The translations under genes were made by a program, and so were the position numbers. 64,000 nucleotides of DNA from Siphonodentalium dalli (lineage: Eukaryota; Mollusca; Scaphopoda; Gadilida; Siphonodentaliidae), in assembly GCA_032622095.1 (NCBI GenBank), contig CP136068.1, positions 2,583,314-2,647,313 of the forward strand, given 5' to 3'. This document shows, in pieces, positions 43,671 through 53,895 of the stretch. The notes under the pieces were generated by a model that saw nothing but the letters and a program-made list of their open reading frames with translations, was not told the origin of the DNA and did not search any database. Within the stretch, counting starts at the first letter, position 1. Each line of letters starts with the position of its first letter.

Positions 43671-43797
43671 CATACCCTTACATCATTTTTTTATATTAAA
43701 GATATTGATTGATATTCCCTTAAAACAGAACATGATGAGCAATTTCAATGCAAGAAACGCTCATATTTTTATTTTATTGTTGCGATATTTGATGATA

Positions 43798-44262
43798 CTG
43801 ATGCTGAATAGGTCAATGTCGCATGGTTTCTGGCAAAAAGACACCCAGGATCTCTTAAACTGTCAAAAAGACACCCAGGATCTCTTAAACTGTCAAAAAG
43901 ACACCCAGGATCTCTTAAACTGTCAAAAAGACACCCAGGATCTCAGTCTCACCAAACAACGGAATTTTGTCTGCTATTAATATTGGTCCAACTACGAAGC
44001 ATGCGGAATTGCGCTGTCAGTCAGACTCAAAGCCGAATTAAATTTCGTTGATATTTTACTCCGATCACAAACAAATAATTATCATAATATTAATAGCAGA
44101 CGACTAAACAAAATTCCCGTTGTTTGGTGAGACTTTGAGATCCTGGGTGCCTTTTTGACAGTTTACGAGATCCTGGGTGTCTTTTTGACAGTTTAAGAGA
44201 TCCTGGGTGTCTTTTTGCCAGAAACCATGTGACAATGACCTATTCAGCGATACTGATGGCAC
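43798..44262. repeat. Large inverted repeat H, a 30-bp VNTR in each arm
   Basis: Left arm (43798-43985) reads TGCTGAATAGGTCAATGTCG, CATGGTTTCTGGCAAAAAGA, four copies of the 30-bp unit (CACCCAGGATCTCTTAAACT...), then CTCACCAAACAACGG and GTCTGCTATTAATAT. The right arm (44085-44262) is the reverse complement with three copies of the unit. Spacer ~100 bp. Non-autonomous foldback element is the simplest reading; target duplication not resolved. Confidence 0.85.
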
Positions 44263-45008
44263 TGAATTAGGTCGAATGACCAATATTGCTGAAGTTTGGT
44301 CTTGCAATCATGGGGATTACGTTGTCTTTAATTGTAAGATTATTGATTGTTATTTAGTTTCTCCGGGATGTGCGATATCTAGTTACATTATTGAGTAGCA
44401 TTAATGTGAAGGTCGTCGATTATTTCTTTATTCTCCGGGAGTTTGATTATTGAGTTACAATGATATCAAGCTAATGTAATTGATCACAACATGGCTTCAT
44501 TTCGTTTTAACAAATGACAAAACTCAATCGATTTTTGAAGCCTTTTTGAGAGAGTTGCTTCAGGCCTGTAGCAGTGATTTGACAATTTCTTCCATTACGC
44601 CTGTCTTAATTCCACGATTCTCTCAAATTGCTTATCAAACGAGACTGAATTTAATGTTTTCGCTGTAATTAACCCACTTACATGTACCAATTTTGTTTAA
44701 AGACGCAACACATTTTACAGGGTAATGTTTTAAACCTATTTTGACAAGACCGAAAGGAAAATTTTGATAGTTTTTGTTAACTTTCTGAATAATAATGTTT
44801 TATGAAGCATTAATTAACATGTAACAACATGTGTTGAAGGTGGCAATTTTTTTTTAAATATATATTTTGACATGACCTATCAGAAAATATGGCTTGCTTT
44901 TTGTGAATAAAAATGGTATACAGAAAACTTTGTCACATTTTAGGGAATTTAATTGTCAGAGATATTTGGCCCTTGGTCAAATCAACATTAGGTCCTCTAG
45001 TTGTGTGC
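44263..45008. other. Unassigned sequence
   Basis: No family, exon pair or RNA recognised over ~750 bp. Confidence 0.4.
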
Positions 45009-45408
45009 TTAACCCTTTACCCAACAAACCGGCCAAAAACGGCCAAATAAAGCTGCAACAGCCTAAATTATCTTGGGTCTGTCTCAATAAAACCATACAA
45101 ATATGGATATCTTTGGAACCGGCTCATTGACCACATTGTGATGGTTACAGTTATGCCCTGTGCCAATGCATTCTCTTATATATGCGAGTCGACCATAGGT
45201 CGCCTCGCATATATAAGAGAATGCATTGGCCAAAAAAAAATCTTTTTTTAACACTTTTTACCATTTTTTCTTACATTCTTTAACAATTTTATAATTTTTA
45301 ATGTGTTAAGCCAATGCATTCTCTTATATATGCGAGGCGACCTATGGTCGACTCGCATATATAAGAGAATGCATTGGCACAGGGCCGTTATGTTGGGTAA
45401 AGGGTTAA
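45009..45408. mobile_element. piggyBac-like MITE family C, type I, full copy 4
   Basis: 400 bp, TTAA-CCCTTTACCCAACA ... TGTTGGGTAAAGGG-TTAA, same layout as 20051. Confidence 0.92.
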
Positions 45409-45759
45409 GCAGAAAGCAGTGTAGAAGTTTTAAAAAGTAGCCTACCCTTAAATACATATTATGTACTTGTTCTGGTGCGTGAAACTGATCAGTTATTCAG
45501 GGGCTATGTCAACTGGATGAATGTAGCTTTCTACTAACATTTCCGAAAATCTGAAATAAATCGTCGGTTATGTGTTGAATATAATGCATGTGCAGTAAAG
45601 GAACAGTAACAACATGTGTTGAAGATAATGCATGTGCAGTAAAGGAACAGTAACTTTCTTTGTAGACAGAAGAACATGCTAACTCATTACTTCACACAGT
45701 ACCCCTGTGTGGCACCTGCACCTAATTAATGCTCCATCTACTGCAGGTACACTGTGCTG
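45409..45759. repeat. Unassigned sequence with two duplications
   Basis: ATAATGCATGTGCAGTAAAG GAACAGTAAC occurs twice (45583-45655). GAACATG...TGTGTGGCACCTG...CTGCAGGTACAC at 45670-45755 is a diverged copy of 47438-47515. Confidence 0.6.
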
Positions 45760-45846
45760 TTAACCCTTTCAGTGCCAGGTCCGATTTTTGTGTCCATATA
45801 CCCTGTGCCAATGCATTCTCTTATACATGTATATGCGAGTCGACCT
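45760..45846. mobile_element. MITE family C, type III, left part broken by a minisatellite
   Basis: TTAA-CCCTTTCAGTGCCAGG, then CCCTGTGCCAATGCATTCTC...GCGAGTCGACC; the hairpin stops in its loop and the GGGACATACA array begins. No right half found beyond the array. Confidence 0.85.
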
Positions 45847-46957
45847 AGGGACAGACGTACAGGGACGGGACATACAGGGACATACAGGGACAGACGTACA
45901 GGGACGGGACATACAGGGACATACAGGGACAGACGTACAGGGACGGGACATACAGGGACATACAGGGACAGACGTACAGGGACGGGACATACAGGGACAT
46001 ACAGGGACATACAGGGACATACAGGGACAGACGTACAGGGATGGGACATACAGGGACATACAGGGACAGACGTACAGGGACGGGACATACAGGGACATAC
46101 AGGGACAGACGTACAGGGACGGGACATACAGGGACAGACGTACAGGGACGGGACATACAGGGACATACATGGACATACAGGGACAGACGTACAGGGACGG
46201 GACATACAGGGACATACAGGGACAAACAGGGACATACAGGGACAAACAGGGACATACAGGGACATACAGGGACATACAGGGACATACAGGGACAGACGTA
46301 CAGGGACATACAGGGACATACAGGGACATACAGGGACAAACAGGGACATACAGGGACATACAGGGACAAACCTCATAATCACACTGTGCACCATCATCCC
46401 GACATACAGGGACATACCGGGACATACCGGGATGTACAGGGACGTACAGGGACATACAGGGACAAACAGGGACATACCTCATAATCACACTGTGCACCAT
46501 CATCCCGACATACAGGGACATACAGGGACATACAGGGACATACAGGGACATACAGGGACAAACAGGGACATACAGGGACATACAGGAGGGACATACAGGA
46601 GGGACATACAGGGACATACAGGGACATACAGGGACATACAGGGACATACAGGAGGGACATACAGGGACATACAGGAGGGACATACAGGGACATACAGGGA
46701 CATACAGGGACATACAGGGACATACAGGGACATACAGGAGGGACATACAGGAGGGACATACGGACATACAGGGACATACAGGGACATACGGACATACAGG
46801 GACATACAGGGACATACGGACATACAGGGACATACAGGGACATACAGGGACATACATGGACATACAGGGACATACAGGGACATACAGGGACATACAGGGA
46901 CAAACAGGGACATACAGGGACATACAGGGACATACAGGGACATACAGGGACATACAT
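45847..46957. repeat. Decanucleotide minisatellite (GGGACATACA)n, ~110 units
   Basis: Left third has a 30/40-bp higher-order pattern with GGGACAGACGTACAGGGACG; the right part has insertions (AGGAGGGACATACA, ACGGACATACA). Two islands of CTCATAATCACACTGTGCAC CATCATCCC (46374, 46480) and a diverged one at the right edge. Gives false frames up to 401 aa on both strands. Confidence 0.97.
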
Positions 46958-47148
46958 AATCACAGGTGCACCATGATCCCACGGTACTAAATATGTGCCA
47001 ATTTAAACAAAATTTACTGAAAAATGTAGGAAAGCTAGGACAAAGTTGTCACTACGGATGCACAGATAGACAGACAGGCGTACAAGCTGATTCCTATGTA
47101 GCAGTCACGTTGTAAATATAGAAGGCCGATGACTTCTCTGCTTGAGGG

Positions 47149-47268
47149 GTCTAGATCTCATGGTCACAGTCGTTAGACGCTATGTGTGATCGCCGAAGTT
47201 AAGCAACGTCACGCTCGGTTAGTCCTTGGGTGGGTGACCTGCTTGGGATTCCAGGTGCTGCCAACTTT
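47149..47268 (+). pseudogene. 5S rRNA-like sequence (5S-derived SINE head or pseudogene)
   Basis: From about 47187 the sequence follows metazoan 5S rRNA: GATCGCCGAAGTTAAGCAAC, then GGTTAGTCCTTGGGTGGGTG ACC and GGTGCTG. These cover the box A, intermediate element and box C region of the internal promoter, with several mismatches. The 5' third matches poorly, so it is not an intact gene. 5S-derived SINEs exist in animals, but no clear SINE body or tail was seen. Confidence 0.7.
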
Positions 47269-47566
47269 CGGTGCAACTCACGCACTTCTCTCTCTCGTTC
47301 TGTTACACCTACATTGTATATAACCCATAACTCGTTACGAGAGTGTAACAAGGTTGAGAAATGCATACAGCCCCAGATGGTTTCTTGTTGAAAATGCATG
47401 TCACATGTGCAGACACAGCAACAAACCGGAGACAGAGGAACATGTTAACTGGTTATATAGTAACATCTGTGTGGCACCTGTGACTAATTAACGCTTCATT
47501 AACTGCAGGTACACACTGCTATTGATGAATTTTTTATCACTCATTACCTGCCTTGCACAAAGGAGT
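47269..47566. repeat. Sequence containing a diverged copy of 45.67 kb
   Basis: GGAACATGTTAACTGG...TGTGTGGCACCTGTGACTAATTAACGC...ACTGCAGGTACAC pairs with 45670-45755. Confidence 0.55.
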
Positions 47567-47762
47567 TATTGTAGATGAGATAAGCTGCAGAGAACAGACT
47601 GCTTGTACAGATGGAAGGCACATGTACTGCACTATGAGATGAGATTAGCTGCAGAGAACAGACTGCCTGTACAGATGGAAGGCACAGAGAACAGAATGCC
47701 TGTACAGATGGAAGGCACAGAGAACAGAATGCCTGTACAGATGGAAGGCACATGTACTACAC
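47567..47762. repeat. ~35-bp and ~65-bp tandem repeats
   Basis: GAACAGAMTGCCTGTACAGA TGGAAGGCACA repeated four times; GATGAGATTAGCTGCAGA precedes the first two. Confidence 0.9.
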
Positions 47763-47801
47763 TACCAGGCCTTCAGAAGTAAAATTTCTGTAAAAGATGT
47801 T

Positions 47802-47985
47802 AGTGATGGTCAGCCAAGGACACTCTACCCAATGTAAATTACACATTGGTATAGGCAGTAGTGATGGTCAGCCAAGGACACTCTACCCAATGTAAATTAC
47901 ACATTGGTATAGGCAGTAGTGATGGTCAGCCAATGTAAATTACACATTGGTATAGGCAGTAGTGATGGTCAGCCAATGGCCAGTA
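47802..47985. repeat. ~58-bp tandem repeat, ~3 copies
   Basis: GTGATGGTCAGCCAAGGACA, CTCTACCCAATGTAAATTAC, ACATTGGTATAGGCAGTA; the third lacks GGACACTCTACC. A related phrase occurs at 48318-48352. Confidence 0.92.
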
Positions 47986-48053
47986 GGGACAGAAGAATTT
48001 TTTTCAAGCTTAGGTAATAATTAACACTAAATTTTCTAAAATGCACATAAAGT

Positions 48054-48269
48054 ACAGTAATGCCCTAAATAATCGTCTCCTTAATGACAGCAGAATTATG
48101 GGTAACTTTTCAGGATTTAGTCGGAAATATGGCTTGTTGCCATTCATCAGAAAGCTCTCGGGGAGAGTTTTCCGATGAATGGCAACAAGCCATATTTCTG
48201 ACTAAATCCTGAAAAGTTACCCATAATTCTGCTGTCATTAAGGAGTCGATTATTTAGGGCATTACTGTA
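48054..48269. mobile_element. MITE family B, copy 18 (full length, empty site known)
   Basis: Intact palindrome inserted in CATAAAGTA / TACCTGAAGATAAG. The paralogous stretch at 50632-50660 reads CACAAAGTA CAGGAAGATAAAT without the element, showing duplication of TA. Confidence 0.95.
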
Positions 48270-48345
48270 CCTGAAGATAAGTAGACTACAGATACTGAGA
48301 AGTGTTTTGCTCATTGAGGACACTTTTCCTAACGTAAATTACACA

Positions 48346-48942
48346 TTGGTAACTCCCGAAACCATATATGAAATAACAGATTGCTTTATATCTGTTATAG
48401 ACCAGAGGTGTACCTGATGAGCTGCTGTGGCCAAACATTTTTTTATAGGACCAACTTTCGGTACAAAAATATGATTTCGGAACGGACTTAGTAAACATTT
48501 TCCAAACAATTGATTCCTTCTGTGTTATCAAGCTAGTACGATAAGTCAAAAAATAAACACTCAAAAAATAAACACTCAAATACAGTAAATATGGCATGTT
48601 TACATGGCTCCGCATGTCAGCACCGATTTGGAAACAGGGCCCGTTAACCAACAAACCATTTAACTCATGGATGGTTGTTTGTGTGCCTGTGTGTGGAATG
48701 GCCCGCGTTTTTGTCTGCTATCGCGATAACAGATTGTATGCATGGGAACTTTGAACACAATCCCAGCCGATGTACCCTATATACATAACTGTTATATACT
48801 CTATATAAAGGGCGTTTACCATATCATATGTATAGGTTTGTAATTTAATTACTTACTGACAACAGCCCTATATATCATGACAAATATAAAATAGACCAGT
48901 TGTCGTGTGATATATAGATACTTACTACATGTATAGCCAGGG
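48346..48942. other. Unassigned sequence
   Basis: AAAAAATAAACACTC is duplicated at 48547-48577. No exon or element recognised. Confidence 0.4.
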
Positions 48943-50160
48943 CTACTGCATTACATAAAGAGTGGTTTATCTATGATTTATTTTATACGGGATTTGTGGG
49001 TACCGCGGTAATCAGACAACGGGACCTCCCTTGGTCAAGGAAACGAAATAACCTTCCACGATAATGTGTGGATAATTCGATAATTGAAAATTTTCAGTGT
49101 TGGTATCTTTTAATAGGTATATGAAGTGAAAACATTCATACCCAAGTATGAATGATTATGGTTTGCGTATGCGTACATGTTAAACGCACTTATTTAACAA
49201 GTCGGGAACTCCAGGCCCCAAAATATGCAAACAAGTAAACACGCACGTATGCATATAATTTAAATAGCTTTATTTGTTATAAATGTTGCGGACTCCAACG
49301 GTCCAACTCCGTGCACGCATATAATACGCTAATATATATTTAATACAATGTGGGATGACGTTTTGTGGCCGGCGTTCGGTGTCTGCCGTTTGGTCAGTCC
49401 GCCCGTCCGTCCGTTTGTGTCTGTTTTCCGCGATAGATTTGTATGTCTCACCTGGATGTCATTAGTATGTGTATACCGATATTTAATATGGAAAATACAC
49501 ATATATGATAACGTATGTTGTCTTATCTTGTAAAAATGCTTGCTGCATGTGTCGGCTTTGTTTCCCAGACTGTTGGGCTATACTGCATTGTGTGTGGAGA
49601 GTGGTTCATCTGTGGGTTATTTATTTTTATACGGGAATTGTAGGTGGTCGGACAGCGGGACCTCCCTTGTTCAAGAAACGAAATAACCTTCCACGATAGT
49701 GTGTGGATTATTCGATAATTAATTGTCTATGTTGATATCTTTTGATGAGTATATGGAGTGAAACATTCATACCCAAGTATGAATGGTTATGGTTTGTATA
49801 TGCGTACATGATAAACGCACTTGTTTTACAAAGACGGGAACTTCAGGCATCAAAAATACAAGCAGGTAAACACGCACATATATGCATATAATTAAATAGC
49901 GTTAATTGTTATAAATATTGCGGACTCCAACAGTCCAACTCATTGCGCGCATAAAAGACGCTATATATAGTGCATATATTTAATATATAATGTAGGATAA
50001 CGTTTTGTGGCCGGCATTCGGTGTCTGCCGTTTGGTCGGTCCGCCCGTCCGCCTGTTTGCGTCTGTTTTCCGCGAGAGATTTTTGTGTCTCACCTGGATG
50101 CCATAATTTGTGTATACTATATTTAATATGTAAAATACGCATATGATAACGCGGAAATAT
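48943..50160. repeat. Diverged ~630-bp direct duplication
   Basis: Copy 1 about 48943-49530, copy 2 about 49574-50160. Shared landmarks in order: GACCTCCCTTG(G)TTCAAG, CGAAATAACCTTCCACGATA, CATACCCAAGTATGAATG, GCGTACATG, TGCGGACTCCAACRGTCCAA, GACGTTTTGTGGCCGGCRTT, CGGTGTCTGCCGTTTGGTC, CCGCCCGTCCG and GTCTCACCTGGATG. Divergence roughly 10-15% with small indels. Short open frames over the GTCCGCCCG part are not supported as genes. Confidence 0.9.
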
Positions 50161-50536
50161 GTAAAATATGGGAATGTGTGCGCCCGATGCGATCTCGGTG
50201 GATTCCGATAACTCCCGCTAACAACAAGGGCGCCTCAGATGTTTATGTAAACAATATAACCTGACTACGACTGTTGTTGAATTTATGGTTGTGAGTTTTG
50301 GGCTTTGTGGGTGTGTGCCATCGTGTGATCAATTCATGATATTCAGGATTCTCTACAATTTTATTTACACTAATTTTATTTTTGACTGGCTAAAACTGCT
50401 CCTACGGCAGACTGTCTGTTCATCATTAGCATAATATAAGCTTCCGGTGAGCAAGGCGGGGGTACCTTGTTTGTGGGCCCAGGACACTGTGGCATCACCT
50501 GCTCATTATGTATATGGGCTCTATAAAACAAAAATA
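50161..50536. other. Unassigned sequence
   Basis: AAAACTGCTC...GCTTCCGGTGAGCAAG (50391-50460) resembles 55790-55850. Nothing else. Confidence 0.4.
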
Positions 50537-50877
50537 CTGATGGTCAGCCAATGGCAAGTGGGGGGGGGGGGGGGGGGGGGGGGGGCTGATGAATTTAGTT
50601 GAAATTTAGGCTGTAAAACTATATTTGCTGAAATGCACAAAGTACAGGAAGATAAATAGATTACAGATACTGAGAAGTCATATATTATGGCCTAAAACTG
50701 CAAAAGCTATTATTCCATGAGGAATCTGTTCTACAGACAGGGAGATGCAGTAAGACAGCAGATGAGTCTATTGTGAATGGGAGACTCTGTGTGTATGAAA
50801 TAGCTAACTTTCTGTAAAGAGAAATGGACATATTACATTGATGAGTTCCTCAATGTTTCTCTCATTGAAGCACAGTA
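50537..50877. repeat. Old paralogous segment (empty-site copy of 47985-48300) with poly-G
   Basis: CAATGGCAAGT, ATTTGCTGAAATGCACAAAG, TTACAGATACTGAGAAGT match 47980-48300 without the MITE. 50690-50877 matches 53395-53500 (AATCTGTT, ATGGACATATTACAT, AATGAGTT). A run of ~26 G lies at 50561-50586. Confidence 0.7.
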
Positions 50878-51291
50878 AAGCCTGCAAATAGCGTGTCTGT
50901 CATTTGCAGAATGAGGTCCCCAGAGGGTGAATTTAGTGACGCTATCCCTCTGGGGACCTCATTCTGCTTTAGGCCTCATCTTCTGGGAAGTATCTATTGT
51001 ATCAAATTAATATTGTTTTTAGTTACATTTCCCTTTTGGGAAGTTTCTATATCCCCTAATTTGCAGAAGATAAAATACATAATCGAGGTTCCCAATGGAT
51101 GATCATCACCAACTTCAACTGGGGAACTTCAATCTGATCCTAGGTTTGCCATAGCAGTTGAGGGCCTAAGCAGAATGAGGTCCCCAGAGGGTGAATTTGG
51201 TGATGCTAGCCCACTATGTGGGATAGCGTCACTAAATTCACCCTCTGGGGACCTCATTCTGCAAATGACAGACACACTATTTGCAGGCTTG
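50878..51291. mobile_element. Family E foldback (hAT-like), near full copy
   Basis: AAAGCCTGCAAATAGCGTGT ... ACACTATTTGCAGGCTTG. Flanked by AGCACAGT on both sides (perfect 8 bp). The left inner hairpin is shortened (GACGCTATCC joins CTCTGGGGACC). Confidence 0.93.
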
Positions 51292-51356
51292 AGCACAGTG
51301 TACCAAAAACTCATGCATGTAATTAGGAAAAATATCTTACTATGCTATTTTACATA

Positions 51357-51498
51357 TTAACCCTTTACCCAATAGAACGGCCCTGTGCCAATGCATTCTC
51401 TTATATATGCGAGTCGACCATAGGTCGCCTCGCATATATAAGAGAATGCATTGGCTTAACACATTAAAAATTATAAAATTGTTAAAGAATGTAAGAAA
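51357..51498. mobile_element. piggyBac-like MITE family C, type I copy 5, left part
   Basis: TTAA-CCCTTTACCCAATA and the first core hairpin, identical in layout to the copy at 10597; interrupted inside GTAAGAAAAAATGG. Right part at 52846-53105. Confidence 0.92.
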
Positions 51499-52845
51499 CG
51501 AGAGGCCGATCACGATCGGCAGATGTTAACCCATCCCTTGGCGATAAAAATTTAATATGATCGGATAAATGAGAGTTTTGGTGTTGAATTATAGAGTATA
51601 CTGTTATGTACTATTATAGACAAATGTACATAACACAAATTATTGGAATTTATGGGTCACTGGCATTTATATAAGAGAATGCACTGGTACAGGATCTGTA
51701 ATGCTAAACCGCCACAGCCAGCAAGTCCGTGGGTTAAATGTGTAGGTGTGCCCTGGACATGGAATACTTGGGTTAAGAGAGTCCAATTTAAGTTTACAAT
51801 AATAATGTGTCCTAGTATACAGATAAGCAACCTCACCACTGACCCATTAATATCAATTATATAGCACAGCTGTCAAAAAATCACAGGAATTGTTTATGTT
51901 GAACACTGACCTCTATTAAACCAATAACAATTATAATGATATCAGACCATCTGAAGATATAACTCTGCAGCACATATGTCCAAGTCTACTGTTAATATCA
52001 TGTGATGTTTATTGTTGAATCTTTATTTTAAATTAGATACCACAGGCTTCTTTATCAGATTATTTGCACATTGGCATAAGCCCCATCAGAAAATAATATA
52101 GCTTTATCAATAGCTAAGTAGTCCAAATGCAATTGGTGAATTGGATTTAATGTTGCTCCAAACAGATTTACCAGTACATAACACAAGATTTTGGACCGAT
52201 TTAATCAAATTTGGTGTGGTGATTCGGGGTACCCTTGGCAGAGTTATAATGGTTATAATTGTTTTTAATTATTTTTAAAAATTAAAGGGACACATTGGAA
52301 ATCTTTTTATCAACTTGTATCATAATCATCAATATCTAAATGAAAACAAATGACAATGTCAATAACATTTTTTTTATTATTATTATAAAAGTTAAAAATA
52401 ATAAAAAATTTAAAATCGATTTTTTTCTTCGAAAAAGGGTCATAACTCCTTTAAAATAAATCGGATCAAACCCATATTCGAACTAGATCTGTATTTTGGG
52501 CTGTGAAACTCACATACCAAATTTGGTTCCAATCAGATACAAAATGTTTGAGTTATGGCAGAATGTGTGAATTCTAAGTAGAAAAAGGGCCATAACTCTG
52601 TAACAAAAACTCGGATCAAACCCAAATTCGAACTCAATCTGTATTTTGGGCTGATATACCCATATACAAAATTTGCTTCTGATTGGATAGAAAATGTTTG
52701 AGTTATCGCATTACACATGAAGTGTCTACGGACGGACAGACGGACGGACAGACGGACGGACAGACGGACGGACGGACGGGACGAACGACGAGTGGTCAAT
52801 CCGGACAACGACACTATGTTTACCATACATAGTATAGGTAAACAT
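51499..52845 (+). mobile_element. HINE/pearl-like element L, copy 2, nested in a family C MITE
   Basis: Starts CGAGAG + hairpin GCCGATCACGATCGGC. Two ~147-bp core units (about 52430-52577 and 52578-52724; AAAAAGGGYCATAACTC ... ATGTTTGAGTTATSGCA), (ACGGACAG)n at 52729-52782, tail with hairpin ATGTTTACC / GGTAAACAT (52817-52846). The 10597 MITE copy provides the uninterrupted site. No ORF for Rep/helicase. Confidence 0.85.
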
Positions 52846-53105
52846 AAAAATGGTAAAAAGTGTTAAAAAAAGATTTTTTTTAGGCCAATGCATTCTCTTA
52901 TATATGCGAGGCGACCTATGGTCGACTCGCATATATAAGAGAATGCATTGGCACAGGGCATAACTGTAACTATCACAATGTGGTCAAGGAGCCGGTTCCA
53001 ATGATATCCATATTTGTATGGTTCTATTGAGACAGACCGAAGATATTTTAGGCTGTTGAAGCTTTATTTGGCCGGTTTTGGCCGGTTTGTTGGGTAAAGG
53101 GTTAA
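52846..53105. mobile_element. piggyBac-like MITE family C, type I copy 5, right part
   Basis: AATGGTAAAAAGTGTTAAAA, second core hairpin, right ~150 bp and TGTTGGGTAAAGGG-TTAA. Confidence 0.92.
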
Positions 53106-53155
53106 TCCTTTCATGATTGGAGCTTCCTGAAATTTTGCGAAAACCCTGTGCCAAC
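53102..53155. mobile_element. MITE family C, type II left-end fragment sharing TTAA with copy 5
   Basis: TTAA-TCCTTTCATGATTGGAGC ... TTTTGCGAAAACCCTGTGCC, then broken. Two family members abut at one TTAA. Confidence 0.8.
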
Positions 53156-53633
53156 CAAACGTACTAAAAGCAATTGCCCATTTTGTCTACCACGGACTTG
53201 CCAAAAAGGGAAAATGGCAACCAAGTGACCAACCGCTAAACAGAAAACGCAACCAAATGAATGCAAATTCCCATTAAGATGATTAAAACCAAACTCCATA
53301 CAAATATAAATCACTAAAAGTATAAAAATAAGACTACAGAAACTTAGAAATGACAGTATGTGGCCTAACACTGGAAAACATCTTCCCTGGTGATGAATCT
53401 GTTTCCGAGACAGAACTCGGGAGAAATAGCTGATAATCTGTTCACAAAATGGACATATTACATCAATGAGTTTATTGATGTGTTTATTTAATCAGACCAC
53501 AAGAACGAATGCATTTTCTGTAATTTGGAAAACTGCTTTCTTATGCTATTTTTACATTAAGTTGAAGGAGTTACAGGAACAAGGCATGAGATTATTGTAA
53601 TTTTATTGTAATGGTTACATCTGGTTATTAGTT
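53156..53633. repeat. Mostly unassigned; includes paralog of 50.7-51.35 kb
   Basis: 53395-53570 follows 50700-50880 and continues with the sequence that lies beyond family E at 51310-51356 (CTTATGCTATTTTTACAT), i.e. a version without the E insertion. Confidence 0.6.
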
Positions 53634-53849
53634 ACAGTAATGCCCTAAATATTCCACTCCTTAACCACAGCAGAATTATGGGTAACTTTTCAGGATTTAG
53701 TCGAAAATATGGCTTGTTGCCATTCATCGGAAAGATCTCAGTGAGATCTTTCCGATGAATGGCAACAAGCCATATTTTCGACTAAATCCTGAAAAGTTAC
53801 CCATAATTCTGCTGTGGTTAAGGAGTCGATTATTTAGGGCATTACTGTA
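53634..53849. mobile_element. MITE family B, copy 19 (full length)
   Basis: TA-CAGTAATGCCC ... GGGCATTACTG-TA. Loop GATCTCAGTGAGATC; one of the most symmetrical copies. Confidence 0.93.
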
Positions 53850-53895
53850 CCTGCACTCATGCTACATTTGAAGTATACATACTCTTATAGACCGT

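Noticed and set aside
44480-44668. 62-aa plus-strand frame as a possible exon
   Set aside because: AT-rich codon use like the surrounding DNA and no recognised splice signals.
45248-45457. Recurrent 'CILLYMRVDHRSPRIYKRMHW' frames
   Set aside because: Translation of the family C core hairpin.
45738-46982. Open frames up to 401 aa on both strands (GHTGTYRD / CPCMSLYVPV repeats)
   Set aside because: Decanucleotide minisatellite: all frames read through because the unit lacks stops. No gene context.
48412-48440. CTGATGAG, the start of a hammerhead ribozyme core
   Set aside because: No GAAA core segment and no pairing stems at the expected distance.
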